Of a stretch of 57,369 bases of DNA, positions 44,684-52,702 are shown one piece after another. The stretch covers positions 1 through 57,369 of the forward strand of contig CANEGO010000008.1 of the NCBI GenBank assembly GCA_947427095.1, given 5' to 3'. The translations under genes were made by a program, and so were the position numbers. The notes under the pieces were generated by a model. That model saw only the letters and a list, made by a program, of their open reading frames with translations. It was not told the DNA's origin and ran no database searches. This DNA comes from an uncultured Clostridium sp. Its GTDB lineage: Bacteria > Bacillota_I > Bacilli_A > RF39 > UBA660. Numbering within the stretch: position 1 is the stretch's first letter; each line of letters begins with the position of its first letter.

Positions 44684-45633
44684 CTATTTATTGTTTTTTG
44701 GAATGGCAAATAAAACTATTTCGGTAGGGAAAATACTATTGCCATAACACCTTAAATAATAAGTATAGTTAGCGTTTATTTCACTAATCATTTTAGGTAT
44801 TTTCCATAAGTCTTCATTGTTATGATATACAGAAATTAAAAGGGTAGGGGTATCATTTTTTATATGATTTATACTTCCTAATATTGCTTTTTGTTCGAAA
44901 CCTTCTATATCCATTTTAATCATGGTAATTTTTTCTTTTATATCATCATCTAATGTTACCGATTGTACGCTTTTTAAGTTTTCTTTTTCTTCTAAAACAA
45001 CTTTATTAGCGGACGATGATTCATTGTTTTCTTCAATGTATATGGTCCCGTTTCTATCACTTACTGCATTATTTTTATATATTATATTATCATAAATTAA
45101 TAAATTATCTTTTAGTTTAGCAAATGTTTCATCAGTCATTTCATAACAATAAATTTTTTATATGATTCTTTTCCGTATGTCTTGATGAAATCTAAAATGC
45201 TATCTCCGGTGTAAGCACCCAAATCTACTAGTACTTCATTATTACAATTAGGTATCAAATCAAGGTTAAAGTAGTGTAAATAAGGATCCGATAAACAACT
45301 TTTAACTGTTAAAAAATCATATTTATACCAATTGCTTAATATCCCGTATAACAGTTTTTTTGATTTATAATCTCCTAAGTTTTGATATAACCACATGTAA
45401 TCTTTTAAGTGCTCTTTTAATGAATGCGCTTTATTTTCAATTTCTTCATAGTTATTATTTTTATAATCTAATCGTCCCCAATAACCGAATTTATTTAAAA
45501 AATCCTCGATTGAGTCTCTTACGCTTTCTGTAAGCATTAAATAAGTGTTTTTTATATTATAGAAGATTTCATTTTCTTCCATCATATCTATTTTTTTAAT
45601 AAAGTTTAAAAAATCTTTATCTACGTTATTCAC
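44684..45633 (-). pseudogene. FkbM-family methyltransferase, frameshifted
   Basis: Two adjoining frames overlap by four bases. The first (45633-45136) holds a helical N-terminal part and VLVDLGAYTGDSILDFIK, the SAM-binding motif I. The second (45139-44684) holds TMIKMDIEGFEQKAILG, the FkbM motif, and the end of the fold. Adding one base to the T6 run at 45154-45159 (A6 on the coding strand) gives ...SYKKIYCYEMTDETFAKLK, which matches the usual KKIYCYEPD junction of the family. So a one-base deletion splits an otherwise intact gene. FkbM enzymes O-methylate sugars or lipids. Decay, phase variation or assembly error are all possible. Confidence 0.8.
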
Positions 45634-45732
45634 CTTATTCTCCTTTTAATTATATTTTAATTGAGCGATAAATATTTATAAACTGGTGTTTTTATAATAT
45701 TCATTATATAATATTTATTAGGTGATGATTAT

Positions 45733-46404
45733 ATGTATGAAATAATAGAAAAAAATTTTAAAAAAAACAATCCTTATAAAAAATATGAAAAAGGTTATTG
45801 GGCATATTATTTTATATTGGTTGTAATCTTTAATTTATTAAATATTATTTTTAAAATTAATAATTGGCTTTTAGCGTTTATAACGTTTTTAATCTTTTTA
45901 ATATCAATTTTTATTTTTATATATTGTACAATAAAGAAAAGTTACGGTAATAAAAAGTTTAAGAAACATGGTTTTATAAAATTACTAAAAGTAAGTGTTC
46001 AAAATTTAAATTCAAAAATTACAGATAGTTTGATAGCTACATTAAAGAAAAATAACATAAATAGCAAAGATAAAATTAGAGTATTAATAGATTACTATAT
46101 TAAAAAAGAGCCTGCTAGCGCCAAAGCAAGCTTTACAAGTATAATCGCTGATTTATTTGTTACAATTGCTTCCATAGTAGTAATAGCTTATAATGGTGTA
46201 ACAAATAGATTAAATACTGATATAATTGTTAACGTTTTATATTATTCTTTTATTATCACGATGATGATGGCATTATTTACGTTTACAGTTAAATATATTT
46301 TTAGAGGAATCTTCCCTGAAAAGGAATATTATAATTCAACTTTATTAGATGAGCTGACTTATATATACATGAATTTTGAAAAGTATGAAAATAAATTTAG
46401 ATAA
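45733..46404 (+). CDS. Membrane protein, 223 aa
   Basis: Not recognised. Two membrane helices lie near residues 26-66, then a cytoplasmic region of about 65 residues (LLKVSVQNLNSKITDSLIATLKKNNINSKDKIRVLIDYYIKKEP), then two more helices (about 137-156 and 169-190) and a charged tail. GGTGATGAT precedes the ATG. It lies ten bases upstream of the ATPase gene, probably as its partner. Confidence 0.65.
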   Translation: MYEIIEKNFKKNNPYKKYEKGYWAYYFILVVIFNLLNIIFKINNWLLAFITFLIFLISIFIFIYCTIKKSYGNKKFKKHGFIKLLKVSVQNLNSKITDSLIATLKKNNINSKDKIRVLIDYYIKKEPASAKASFTSIIADLFVTIASIVVIAYNGVTNRLNTDIIVNVLYYSFIITMMMALFTFTVKYIFRGIFPEKEYYNSTLLDELTYIYMNFEKYENKFR

Positions 46405-46414
46405 GGAGTTTTAT

Positions 46415-47182
46415 ATGTCTGTTTTTAGTAATTTATTTGTTAGCGGTATTAAATATGATAAAGAGACGGTTCCAAGAGATGATATTTATCCGTTTAATAT
46501 ACCTCTTATAAATAGTTTAAACGAATTAAGATTTAATAAACCGGTTACGTTTTTTATAGGGGAAAACGGAGTAGGAAAGTCAACGGTAATTGAAGCTATT
46601 GCAGTTGGACTCAAGCTAAATCCTGAAGGAGGAAGCCAAAATTTTACTTTTAAAACCAAGGATACACATTCTAATTTATCTGATTATTTAACTATATTAA
46701 CTAATGGTAATTTACCTAAAGCTAAGTATTTTTTAAGAGCAGAAAGTTTTTATAATGTAGCAACTGAAATACAAAGGTTAGTAGAAGAAGATAATTTTTA
46801 TGGTTTATATAATGGGTATGGAGGTAATTTACACGAATGTTCACATGGAGAGAGCTTTATTAAATTAATTAAAAATAGATTCAGGCCAAATGGGTTATAT
46901 ATCTTAGATGAACCAGAGGCAGCTTTATCTCCTATGAGGCAAATGAGTCTTTTGTGTTTGATTGACGAGCTTGTAAAAGAAGGATCACAATTTATAATAT
47001 CAACCCATTCTCCAATATTACTTTCTTATAGGAATTCTGAAATATTTGATTTAAATGATGATTTTAATAAAGTAAATTATAAAGATACCGAAATATATAA
47101 AACATATAAAATGTTTTTAGATGATCCAGATTATATACAAAATAAATTGTTTGATAAACGAAAGGATAATTGTTATGATTGA
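46415..47182 (+). CDS. Predicted ATPase of the ABC/AAA_21 type (COG3910-like)
   Basis: 255 aa, soluble. Walker A FIGENGVGKST near residue 54, signature-like HECSHGESFIKLI, Walker B LYILDEPEAALSP, and H-loop ISTHSP. The short stand-alone ATPase with SHGE signature matches COG3910-type proteins, an SMC/Rad50-related group often met next to defence or DNA-associated genes. AAGGAG precedes the start at 46415. It sits between a membrane protein and an unknown gene whose ATG overlaps its stop by eight bases. Confidence 0.85.
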   Translation: MSVFSNLFVSGIKYDKETVPRDDIYPFNIPLINSLNELRFNKPVTFFIGENGVGKSTVIEAIAVGLKLNPEGGSQNFTFKTKDTHSNLSDYLTILTNGNLPKAKYFLRAESFYNVATEIQRLVEEDNFYGLYNGYGGNLHECSHGESFIKLIKNRFRPNGLYILDEPEAALSPMRQMSLLCLIDELVKEGSQFIISTHSPILLSYRNSEIFDLNDDFNKVNYKDTEIYKTYKMFLDDPDYIQNKLFDKRKDNCYD

Positions 47183-47645
47183 AAATACTTACTATGATAA
47201 AGTGGAGTTTTACGAAGCGTCAGAAAATATTTCGGCCGCGGAAGTTTATACTAATGAATTAGGTTTTTGTGAAGGTATAATAACTGATGGAAAAAGCGAA
47301 AATTTAATAGTCGGAATATTTAAGAAATTTGAATATTTTGATTTATATGAAATAAAGAAAAACGGTGATATTATACGGTATAAGTCAAAAAAATCTTTAT
47401 TAGAATACATAGGAATCGCCACTAATAAAGATGGTAGTATTATTAAAAATATACATTCTAAAGTAATTGGTCTTGATGTTGACCCAAGGGATTATATTTA
47501 TGATAATCCAAGAGAATTATTTCTTGAAAGACTTTCAGAGTTTAAAGGAGTTATTTTTAGTGATAAAAACATGTTCGAAACATATAACTTTATAAAAGAA
47601 AATTTAAATACTGACATTTTTGAACATACAGGAATAAAAAAATAA
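47175..47645 (+). CDS. Hypothetical protein coupled to the ATPase, 156 aa
   Basis: Not recognised. The ATG at 47175 lies inside the ATPase gene, eight bases before its end, with AAAGGA upstream. The protein is acidic and soluble: MIENTYYDKVEFYEASENIS, strand-rich middle (FEYFDLYEIKKNGDIIRY), and a C-terminal half with VIGLDVDPRDYIYDNPRELFLERL. Coupled translation implies function with the ATPase. Confidence 0.65.
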   Translation: MIENTYYDKVEFYEASENISAAEVYTNELGFCEGIITDGKSENLIVGIFKKFEYFDLYEIKKNGDIIRYKSKKSLLEYIGIATNKDGSIIKNIHSKVIGLDVDPRDYIYDNPRELFLERLSEFKGVIFSDKNMFETYNFIKENLNTDIFEHTGIKK

Positions 47646-48175
47646 ACAAATAAGCCCCCTATTATTCATCAGAATTTAAGTAGGGGAGTTAAATATAAAA
47701 ACATAGATACACCGAATGAGCTGTTATATGTTTTTGCAATCTTCTAGTTATTGTGATGGTTTTATGGTGAAATAAACGCGCGTTCTAACGCAATTTTTAT
47801 TTAAAATATGTATAGTTGTTCATCTCGATTTGTCCGGTGAGCCGTTTATCTTTTTCAATGCTTGCCCTACTATGTAAGTAAGATATAATAAAAGGGGAGT
47901 AGGAGGCTAATATAGGCATCCTTTTAATTGGAGTAATAATTATTACAGATTAAATACTTTAAAATAAGTTTAAAAATAATAATTAATTATATATTTTAAA
48001 GTATTTATATTTGAGCTTTATAATTTTATGATTTAATCACAAATCGTTAGTTATAGTTAATAGAAGAGTAAATAAACATAATAAAAAGATAGCTGTTATA
48101 TTATATAGCTATCTTAAATTCAAAAAACAAATGTTAACATAATATGTATTATACGAACTAGAAGTTAGCGTAGTA
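47646..48175. other. 530-nt stretch without a gene, with hairpins and direct repeats
   Basis: No frame with start and ribosome binding site is seen. Visible structure: CCCCTA (47656-47661) with TAGGGG (47681-47686); direct repeats AGGGGAGT at 47682-47689 and 47893-47900; GCGTTCTAACGC near 47780; a candidate promoter TTGCCC (47862) -16- TATAAT (47884-47889) on the plus strand; and a 16-bp inverted repeat TAAATACTTTAAAATA (47951-47966) with its match at 47992-48007. It may encode an unknown RNA or be the wreck of a gene. Confidence 0.5.
48081..48115 (-). terminator. Terminator of the 48176 regulator gene
   Basis: On the minus strand AAGATAGCT (48115-48107) pairs with AGCTATCTT (48094-48086), followed by TTTATT. 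Loop of 12 nt. Confidence 0.65.
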
Positions 48176-48949
48176 TTAGACGTCGCGAGACTGTATTTCA
48201 GCTATTTTTGCTAAAACTTCTGATGCGTTATCACGGGTGATTTCCATATATCCTAGTTCATGTAAAGCTTGTATTTTAGCACTATTTATTTCTTCGGTTC
48301 TTCCTAATTTTTCTTCTTTTTTATGTTCTATTTCTGCAACAAATTTACGATGTTGTTCTGCGAGCCTAGCTTTAGATGCACCACCACCACGATAAAGAAC
48401 CATTGCTGAATGCATTATACTTTCTAAAACAAATTGTTCTTCCTCATTAAATGCGTATTCTTCTGGATTAACAAAGCCCAACAACTTAACAAAATAACCC
48501 ATAACATATTTTAGTTCTTTAACGTTTTCTAAACCTTGAATAAAATGTAATAGATATTTATACGTTGCATATGAATCTGCTGCACCATCAGTAAACCTTT
48601 CTTTTATCATAAATATAATATCATTTAATAATTCTTGTTCCCTCGGTTTTAGTTCTTTAAACTCAATTACCTCCGAATGTGAAACACTAACGTTTGATGC
48701 TTCACCGTTTAAAACCATGTCAACCTTATTTATAAATTCAGTGTCAACCTTTATACTATTAATTTCAGAGGCTTCCTTAATATCTAATAAGTTAAATAGT
48801 TTCATTTTTTTATCTTTTGGCCATTTAGAAACGTCATTCATCTCTAAATAATTATATATCATTTGTCTGGATACTCCTAAGTATTTTGCTAATTTTACTT
48901 TAGATATTCCTAGTTCTTGTAATATTTCATTGAGTTTGTCCACGTTCAC
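48176..48949 (-). CDS. XRE-family HTH regulator with long helical C-terminal part
   Basis: 257 aa. Residues about 3-35 (KLNEILQELGISKVKLAKYLGVSRQMIYNYLEM) are a clear Cro/CI-type helix-turn-helix. The remaining 200 residues are helical, contain PREQELLNDIIFMIKERF and AMVLYRGGGASKARLAEQHRKF, and match no domain I recognise. The ATG follows GGGGAGAGAGTGAACG. Its promoter region holds four TTACA boxes, so it may regulate itself. Orphan in its strand, next to a long non-coding stretch. Confidence 0.78.
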   Translation of the reverse strand: MNVDKLNEILQELGISKVKLAKYLGVSRQMIYNYLEMNDVSKWPKDKKMKLFNLLDIKEASEINSIKVDTEFINKVDMVLNGEASNVSVSHSEVIEFKELKPREQELLNDIIFMIKERFTDGAADSYATYKYLLHFIQGLENVKELKYVMGYFVKLLGFVNPEEYAFNEEEQFVLESIMHSAMVLYRGGGASKARLAEQHRKFVAEIEHKKEEKLGRTEEINSAKIQALHELGYMEITRDNASEVLAKIAEIQSRDV

Positions 48950-48968
48950 TCTCTCCCCTACTATAGTA

Positions 48969-49018
48969 TTACAAATATCATTTTACACTTTTTTACAATT
49001 TTGTCAATAATGTTACAA
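48969..49018 (-). promoter_or_regulatory. Promoter and candidate operator of the 48176 regulator
   Basis: On the minus strand TTGACA (49007-49002), 16-bp spacer, TAAAAT (48985-48980). On the plus strand TTACA occurs at 48969, 48983, 48993 and 49013; the last three are 10 and 20 bases apart, on one face of the helix, and overlap both promoter elements. Confidence 0.55.
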
Positions 49019-49068
49019 TATTCATCAAAAAAATAGAGTATTTATACTCTATTTTTTTGATGAATATT
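49017..49068. terminator. 24-bp perfect inverted repeat, terminator
   Basis: Arms 49017-49040 and 49045-49068 (AATATTCATCAAAAAAATAG...) pair without mismatch around TTTA. A7/T7 runs in the arms suit termination on both strands; it ends the 49107 gene on the minus strand. Confidence 0.75.
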
Positions 49069-49106
49069 TGTTTTATAGTTTTTTTAACCCATATATTTTA
49101 TAAAAT

Positions 49107-49577
49107 TTAAAAGTTAGCTTTTAAATTTTCTTTGGAATGTAATATAAAATCCTTTATACTATCATCGATATATACAGATTGTGATGATTGAATATTTTCT
49201 ATTTCAACACCTAATAATAATTGTTGTTTTATATCTTCCTCTAAATCATTAAAAACATCGATTACCATTTGATTAGTTACTAATCCTGAATATTCACCTT
49301 TTTTTATTTGATTAAGCATTATATTCATTTTATTAGTTTCATCTAATATTATTTGCATTTTTTCAGTAAAAAAATTAAGCCTTTCAACACAACTTATAGA
49401 TTCCATTTCCATTAAATTCACTTGATTAATGATTTCTAAAGACCTCAATTTACTTATTAATATTTCATTCATTACACTATGCTTTATTAAATCTTCCTTA
49501 GTATCTGAAATTTTTTGAACCCTTTTTAAAACACGTAAATAAACTTTAATGTGATTTATCAATACTTTTTTTAACAT
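49107..49577 (-). CDS. Hypothetical helical protein, 156 aa
   Basis: Not recognised. Predicted almost wholly helical with coiled-coil character (LRVLKRVQKISDTKEDLIKH, LNFFTEKMQIILDETNKMNIMLNQIKK) and a basic N-terminus. No signal peptide or membrane segment. AGAGGTG precedes the start. It lies between spoIIM and the HTH gene on the same strand, with a strong terminator after it. Confidence 0.62.
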   Translation of the reverse strand: MLKKVLINHIKVYLRVLKRVQKISDTKEDLIKHSVMNEILISKLRSLEIINQVNLMEMESISCVERLNFFTEKMQIILDETNKMNIMLNQIKKGEYSGLVTNQMVIDVFNDLEEDIKQQLLLGVEIENIQSSQSVYIDDSIKDFILHSKENLKANF

Positions 49578-49687
49578 TAAAACACCTCTAATAATTGTAT
49601 ATATTATATCATATCAATCATAAAAGTAAAGGAACACTAAATATTCTTTATAAAACATCAATTATATAATTAAATAAATATTAAAAC

Positions 49688-50320
49688 TTAGTTTATGAAA
49701 GTAAATAGTTTTAATAATAAAGGAGTTAAATAAGCATCTAAAATGCAGGTAATTAGCATTAAAACAACACAGACAATGAACGCTAATAAGTATCTTCCTA
49801 AAAAACTCTTAAAATTCAAATTATCCTTTTTTAACAGAGCTTTTAAAAACTTTACTGATGAATGAACTGCAAAAAAGGACATTAATATATATATTATAGT
49901 ATTTATTATCAGACACGGAAATACATAAAGAAAAGCTCCTAATATTCCCTTTAATTGATATTTTAAAAACATAGTAGATAATGTAGTACCAAGCATAAAT
50001 CCTTTAAAAAATAAAATAAATATTACTACTGGTAGTCCTACCATTGATATTCCTAAAGCAAATATGATAAATAGTTGTAATCCATTATTGAGCAGTTCAC
50101 TACTTAACACCTTAACTCCAAATACATCATTCGATAACTTTTTAATACTGTCAAAATATATCTCTAATTGTGAAATTAAGAGATCTTTATCATTGGAAGT
50201 TATGAAATTGGTAAATAACGAACCTAAAACTAACCCTATAATAAACATTATTGTTACAAATATTAGCTTATTTTTTTCTTTTTTTATTGTTTCGTTTAAA
50301 TATCCCATTATTTTCTTCAT
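49688..50320 (-). CDS. spoIIM: Stage II sporulation protein M homologue
   Basis: 210 aa with five or six membrane helices. The block LLNNGLQLFIIFALGISMVGLPVVIFILFFKGFMLGTT and the final pair of helices fit the SpoIIM (DUF95) family. In sporulators SpoIIM works with SpoIID and SpoIIP in septal peptidoglycan remodelling during engulfment; spoIID and spoIIP are not in the window. AAAGGAG precedes the start. In Bacillus spoIIM lies near xerD; here it is 13 kb from it. Confidence 0.85.
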   Translation of the reverse strand: MKKIMGYLNETIKKEKNKLIFVTIMFIIGLVLGSLFTNFITSNDKDLLISQLEIYFDSIKKLSNDVFGVKVLSSELLNNGLQLFIIFALGISMVGLPVVIFILFFKGFMLGTTLSTMFLKYQLKGILGAFLYVFPCLIINTIIYILMSFFAVHSSVKFLKALLKKDNLNFKSFLGRYLLAFIVCVVLMLITCILDAYLTPLLLKLFTFIN

Positions 50321-50416
50321 GTTTTTCTCCTTTGATAAAATATATTACAGAAAAACATTAAATATTACTTCAAATTAGTTTGGGTTTGTATTATAATCAT
50401 TTATGAGGTGACTAAC

Positions 50417-50548
50417 ATGGGTAAAATAAAAAACAAAAAAATGAAAAAAATTAAAATAAATTGGGCTAAAGTTTTCGTATGGATTGCACTTATAGCGATG
50501 GTCTTTTCTGCTTTTGCTGCAATATTATCTCCTTTATTTTATAACTAG
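50417..50548 (+). CDS. Small single-helix membrane protein, DUF4044-like, 43 aa
   Basis: Starts at 50417 after GAGGTG. Basic head (GKIKNKKMKKIKINWAK), one helix VFVWIALIAMVFSAFAAIL and end SPLFYN. The basic head, single helix with a conserved small-residue pattern, and length resemble DUF4044 proteins of Bacilli. A terminator overlaps its stop codon. Function unknown. Confidence 0.6.
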   Translation: MGKIKNKKMKKIKINWAKVFVWIALIAMVFSAFAAILSPLFYN

Positions 50549-50571
50549 AATACTGTGGTATTCTTTTTTTT
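50547..50571 (+). terminator. Terminator of the small membrane protein gene
   Basis: AGAATAC at 50547-50553 pairs with GTATTCT at 50558-50564 (loop TGTG), followed by a run of eight T's. Confidence 0.85.
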
Positions 50572-50588
50572 ATGTAATATACTTTAAT

Positions 50589-51008
50589 ATGATAAGAAAC
50601 GATAAAAAAACAGATAATAACGAAATCAACTTTAAGAAAATAAAATTTTTAGATATTCAAATGATAGCTACGTTAGGTTTTATTATAACGCTTATAATAT
50701 CGTTTTTTTTATCATATGATAAAAAGCTTTCACTCGAAAATAAACCAAGGTTATTTTCTGATCAAGAAGCACAAAATTTAGCATTATTTCAAACTATATT
50801 AGTATTTATAATAGCAACTTGCTTCTTTTACGTAAATTACAAACAGTATGAAATTGCTAAAGAAAATCATGATAAGGATGAACCTGACTTGCTTTTACAG
50901 ATTGAAACATCTATTTTTGCGATAATTTCAGCAATTATAGGTTTGTATATTGTATTTAAAAACTATCGAAGCCGAACGCTTTCGATAGCAGAAACAGAAA
51001 TAACTTAG
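50589..51008 (+). CDS. Membrane protein, 139 aa, probably leaderless or weakly translated
   Basis: Not recognised. The ATG at 50589 has no ribosome binding site but a TAATAT at 50575-50580 would place the start of transcription at about the ATG. Three hydrophobic segments are visible (IQMIATLGFIITLIISFFLS, LFQTILVFIIATCFFYV, IFAIISAIIGLYIVF). An upstream in-frame ATG at 50514 lies in the DUF4044-like gene and the terminator. The end overlaps the convergent HExxH gene by four bases, and CTATCGAA/TTCGATAG at 50963-50988 forms a hairpin. Confidence 0.55.
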   Translation: MIRNDKKTDNNEINFKKIKFLDIQMIATLGFIITLIISFFLSYDKKLSLENKPRLFSDQEAQNLALFQTILVFIIATCFFYVNYKQYEIAKENHDKDEPDLLLQIETSIFAIISAIIGLYIVFKNYRSRTLSIAETEIT

Positions 51009-51562
51009 TTTTTTGGTAGATACTTTTTTAAAGTTTCAAGATTTAAGTTTGATTTTGAAAATTCTTGTTTGAATGAAATATTTATTATACCAGTTTTTTT
51101 ATATTCTTGCGCAACTATAAATTGAAGTAAAATGGCATTCTTATGATTTAAACTAGGCGTTTTTTCATACGTAATTAAATCTCTCTCATTGCATTTTTCT
51201 ATTGTTTTTATATCTTCATAAGTATTTAAATATATTTTTTCAAGAGATTTTGGTAACACTTCGTCCATATAATCACTTTCAAACACTTTTCCTAACATTT
51301 CAACTAAATAAATAGCATGTGCATATTCATGAATGTTTACTAAAAATGAATCTAAATCATTGATTTCGGGAATTGAAACGACAAAATCAACTAATACTCC
51401 ATTATTATTTAGTTTAGGAAATACTCCATAAAAGTCATAGCCTTTTTGATTTATAATGTTTGGTAATTTCTTTACTCTTTTTTCTATTTCACTAAACATT
51501 TTTATATCATATAATCTAATTTCCTTATAAAAACTAATTAATTTTTCATATGTATATTTCAT
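51005..51562 (-). CDS. HExxH putative metallopeptidase, 185 aa
   Basis: NIHEYAHAIYLVEML near residues 80-94 carries a HExxH zinc-protease motif with the usual hydrophobic neighbours. A third ligand is not obvious; NTYEDIKTIEKC offers a Glu about 35 residues later. No signal peptide or membrane segment, so the protein is cytoplasmic or exported otherwise. The ATG at 51562 follows TTGGAGAG; an upstream start at 51640 would overlap spoIVB. Same strand as spoIVB, 58 bases downstream of it. Confidence 0.6.
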   Translation of the reverse strand: MKYTYEKLISFYKEIRLYDIKMFSEIEKRVKKLPNIINQKGYDFYGVFPKLNNNGVLVDFVVSIPEINDLDSFLVNIHEYAHAIYLVEMLGKVFESDYMDEVLPKSLEKIYLNTYEDIKTIEKCNERDLITYEKTPSLNHKNAILLQFIVAQEYKKTGIINISFKQEFSKSNLNLETLKKYLPKN

Positions 51563-51620
51563 TTTAATTTCTCTCCAAGTGCTATTTATTTTATCAAAAA
51601 AAGGAAAAAAAGGAAATATC

Positions 51621-52610
51621 CTAATTTTCCGCTTCCTCAAGCATTGAGGTTATTAATATTCCGTAGCCTCTTTTTGGATTGTTTACTACCACATTTGTTA
51701 CTGCACCGATTATCTTATTTTCTTGAATAATTGGTGATCCACTCATTCCTTGAACTATACCGCCAGTTATATTAATAAGTTCTTTATCCGTCACTTCAAA
51801 AAGTATGTTTTTATTATCATCCTTGGTATTGTTGACCTTTAAAATATTAATACTATATTCCTTTTTTTCATTTCCGTTTAACACCGTGATTATTTTAGCT
51901 TCACCAGGTTTGATATCTTTATAATCTGCAACTTCATATAAATTATTTTGCTCTATTTCTTTAGTATATTTACCAAATACACCAGAGGTTGAATTCTTTA
52001 TTATATTTCCGTATATATCATTAGAGTCTACGTTAGCATTTTTTGCTCCTGGATCTCCTCTGGTGGATTTATCAATACTGGTAACACTAGAATTGTATAT
52101 TTTACCATCTTTTACGTTAATCATTGTCCCAGACTGGGATTCTAAAACCTCATGTCCTAAAGCTCCATATAGTTTTGTGGATGGATCGATATAGGTTAAT
52201 GTTCCAATGCCGGAAACCATGTCCTTTACATATAACCCAGTTTTTACTACTCCTTCATCTACTATTAAATTTAAAGTCGTGGTCTCTTTGTTGTTGTTCC
52301 TTAGATAAACCAGTTTTAAACTTTTTCCGTCGCTATTTTTTATGGTAGTTATAAAATCATCAATTGAATAAACCTTAGTGTCATTGACTTCAACTATCGT
52401 ATCTCCTTTTTGCATATTCGCATTTTTACCTGGATATACGTCTCCAACTTTATAAAATCCAGCTACTATTATTCCGTTATTATTGATAGATAGTCCGATA
52501 TTTTCACCACCAGCAACTATGTACTTAGAATAAGCAAGTAAATTTTGTGGCATAATAAATGTAGCAATTATAAATATTGCTATAAAACTTTTTATTTTTT
52601 TAAAAAACAT
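51621..52610 (-). CDS. spoIVB: SpoIVB-type serine peptidase (S55)
   Basis: 329 aa. A signal/anchor segment (SFIAIFIIATFIMPQNLLAY) leads to a PDZ domain (VYPGKNANMQKGDTIVEVND) and a peptidase domain with YGALGHEV (His) and GIVQGMSGSPIIQENK (Ser), which are the S55 catalytic motifs. In sporulators SpoIVB is secreted from the forespore and cuts SpoIVFA to start sigma-K maturation. AAAAGGAG lies ahead of the start. spo0A and recN, its usual neighbours, are not in the window. Confidence 0.9.
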   Translation of the reverse strand: MFFKKIKSFIAIFIIATFIMPQNLLAYSKYIVAGGENIGLSINNNGIIVAGFYKVGDVYPGKNANMQKGDTIVEVNDTKVYSIDDFITTIKNSDGKSLKLVYLRNNNKETTTLNLIVDEGVVKTGLYVKDMVSGIGTLTYIDPSTKLYGALGHEVLESQSGTMINVKDGKIYNSSVTSIDKSTRGDPGAKNANVDSNDIYGNIIKNSTSGVFGKYTKEIEQNNLYEVADYKDIKPGEAKIITVLNGNEKKEYSINILKVNNTKDDNKNILFEVTDKELINITGGIVQGMSGSPIIQENKIIGAVTNVVVNNPKRGYGILITSMLEEAEN

Positions 52611-52702
52611 TTTTATGCTCCTTTTGTAATTCGAATTACATTATTATTATGTTTAAAATATCTTTAATAATTAGTGATAAAAAATGGAAATAAAAAAGGA
52701 AA

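Noticed and set aside
47884-47930. Small gene behind the TATAAT at 47884 and the AGGAGG at 47901
   Set aside because: No start codon at proper distance opens a frame longer than a few codons.
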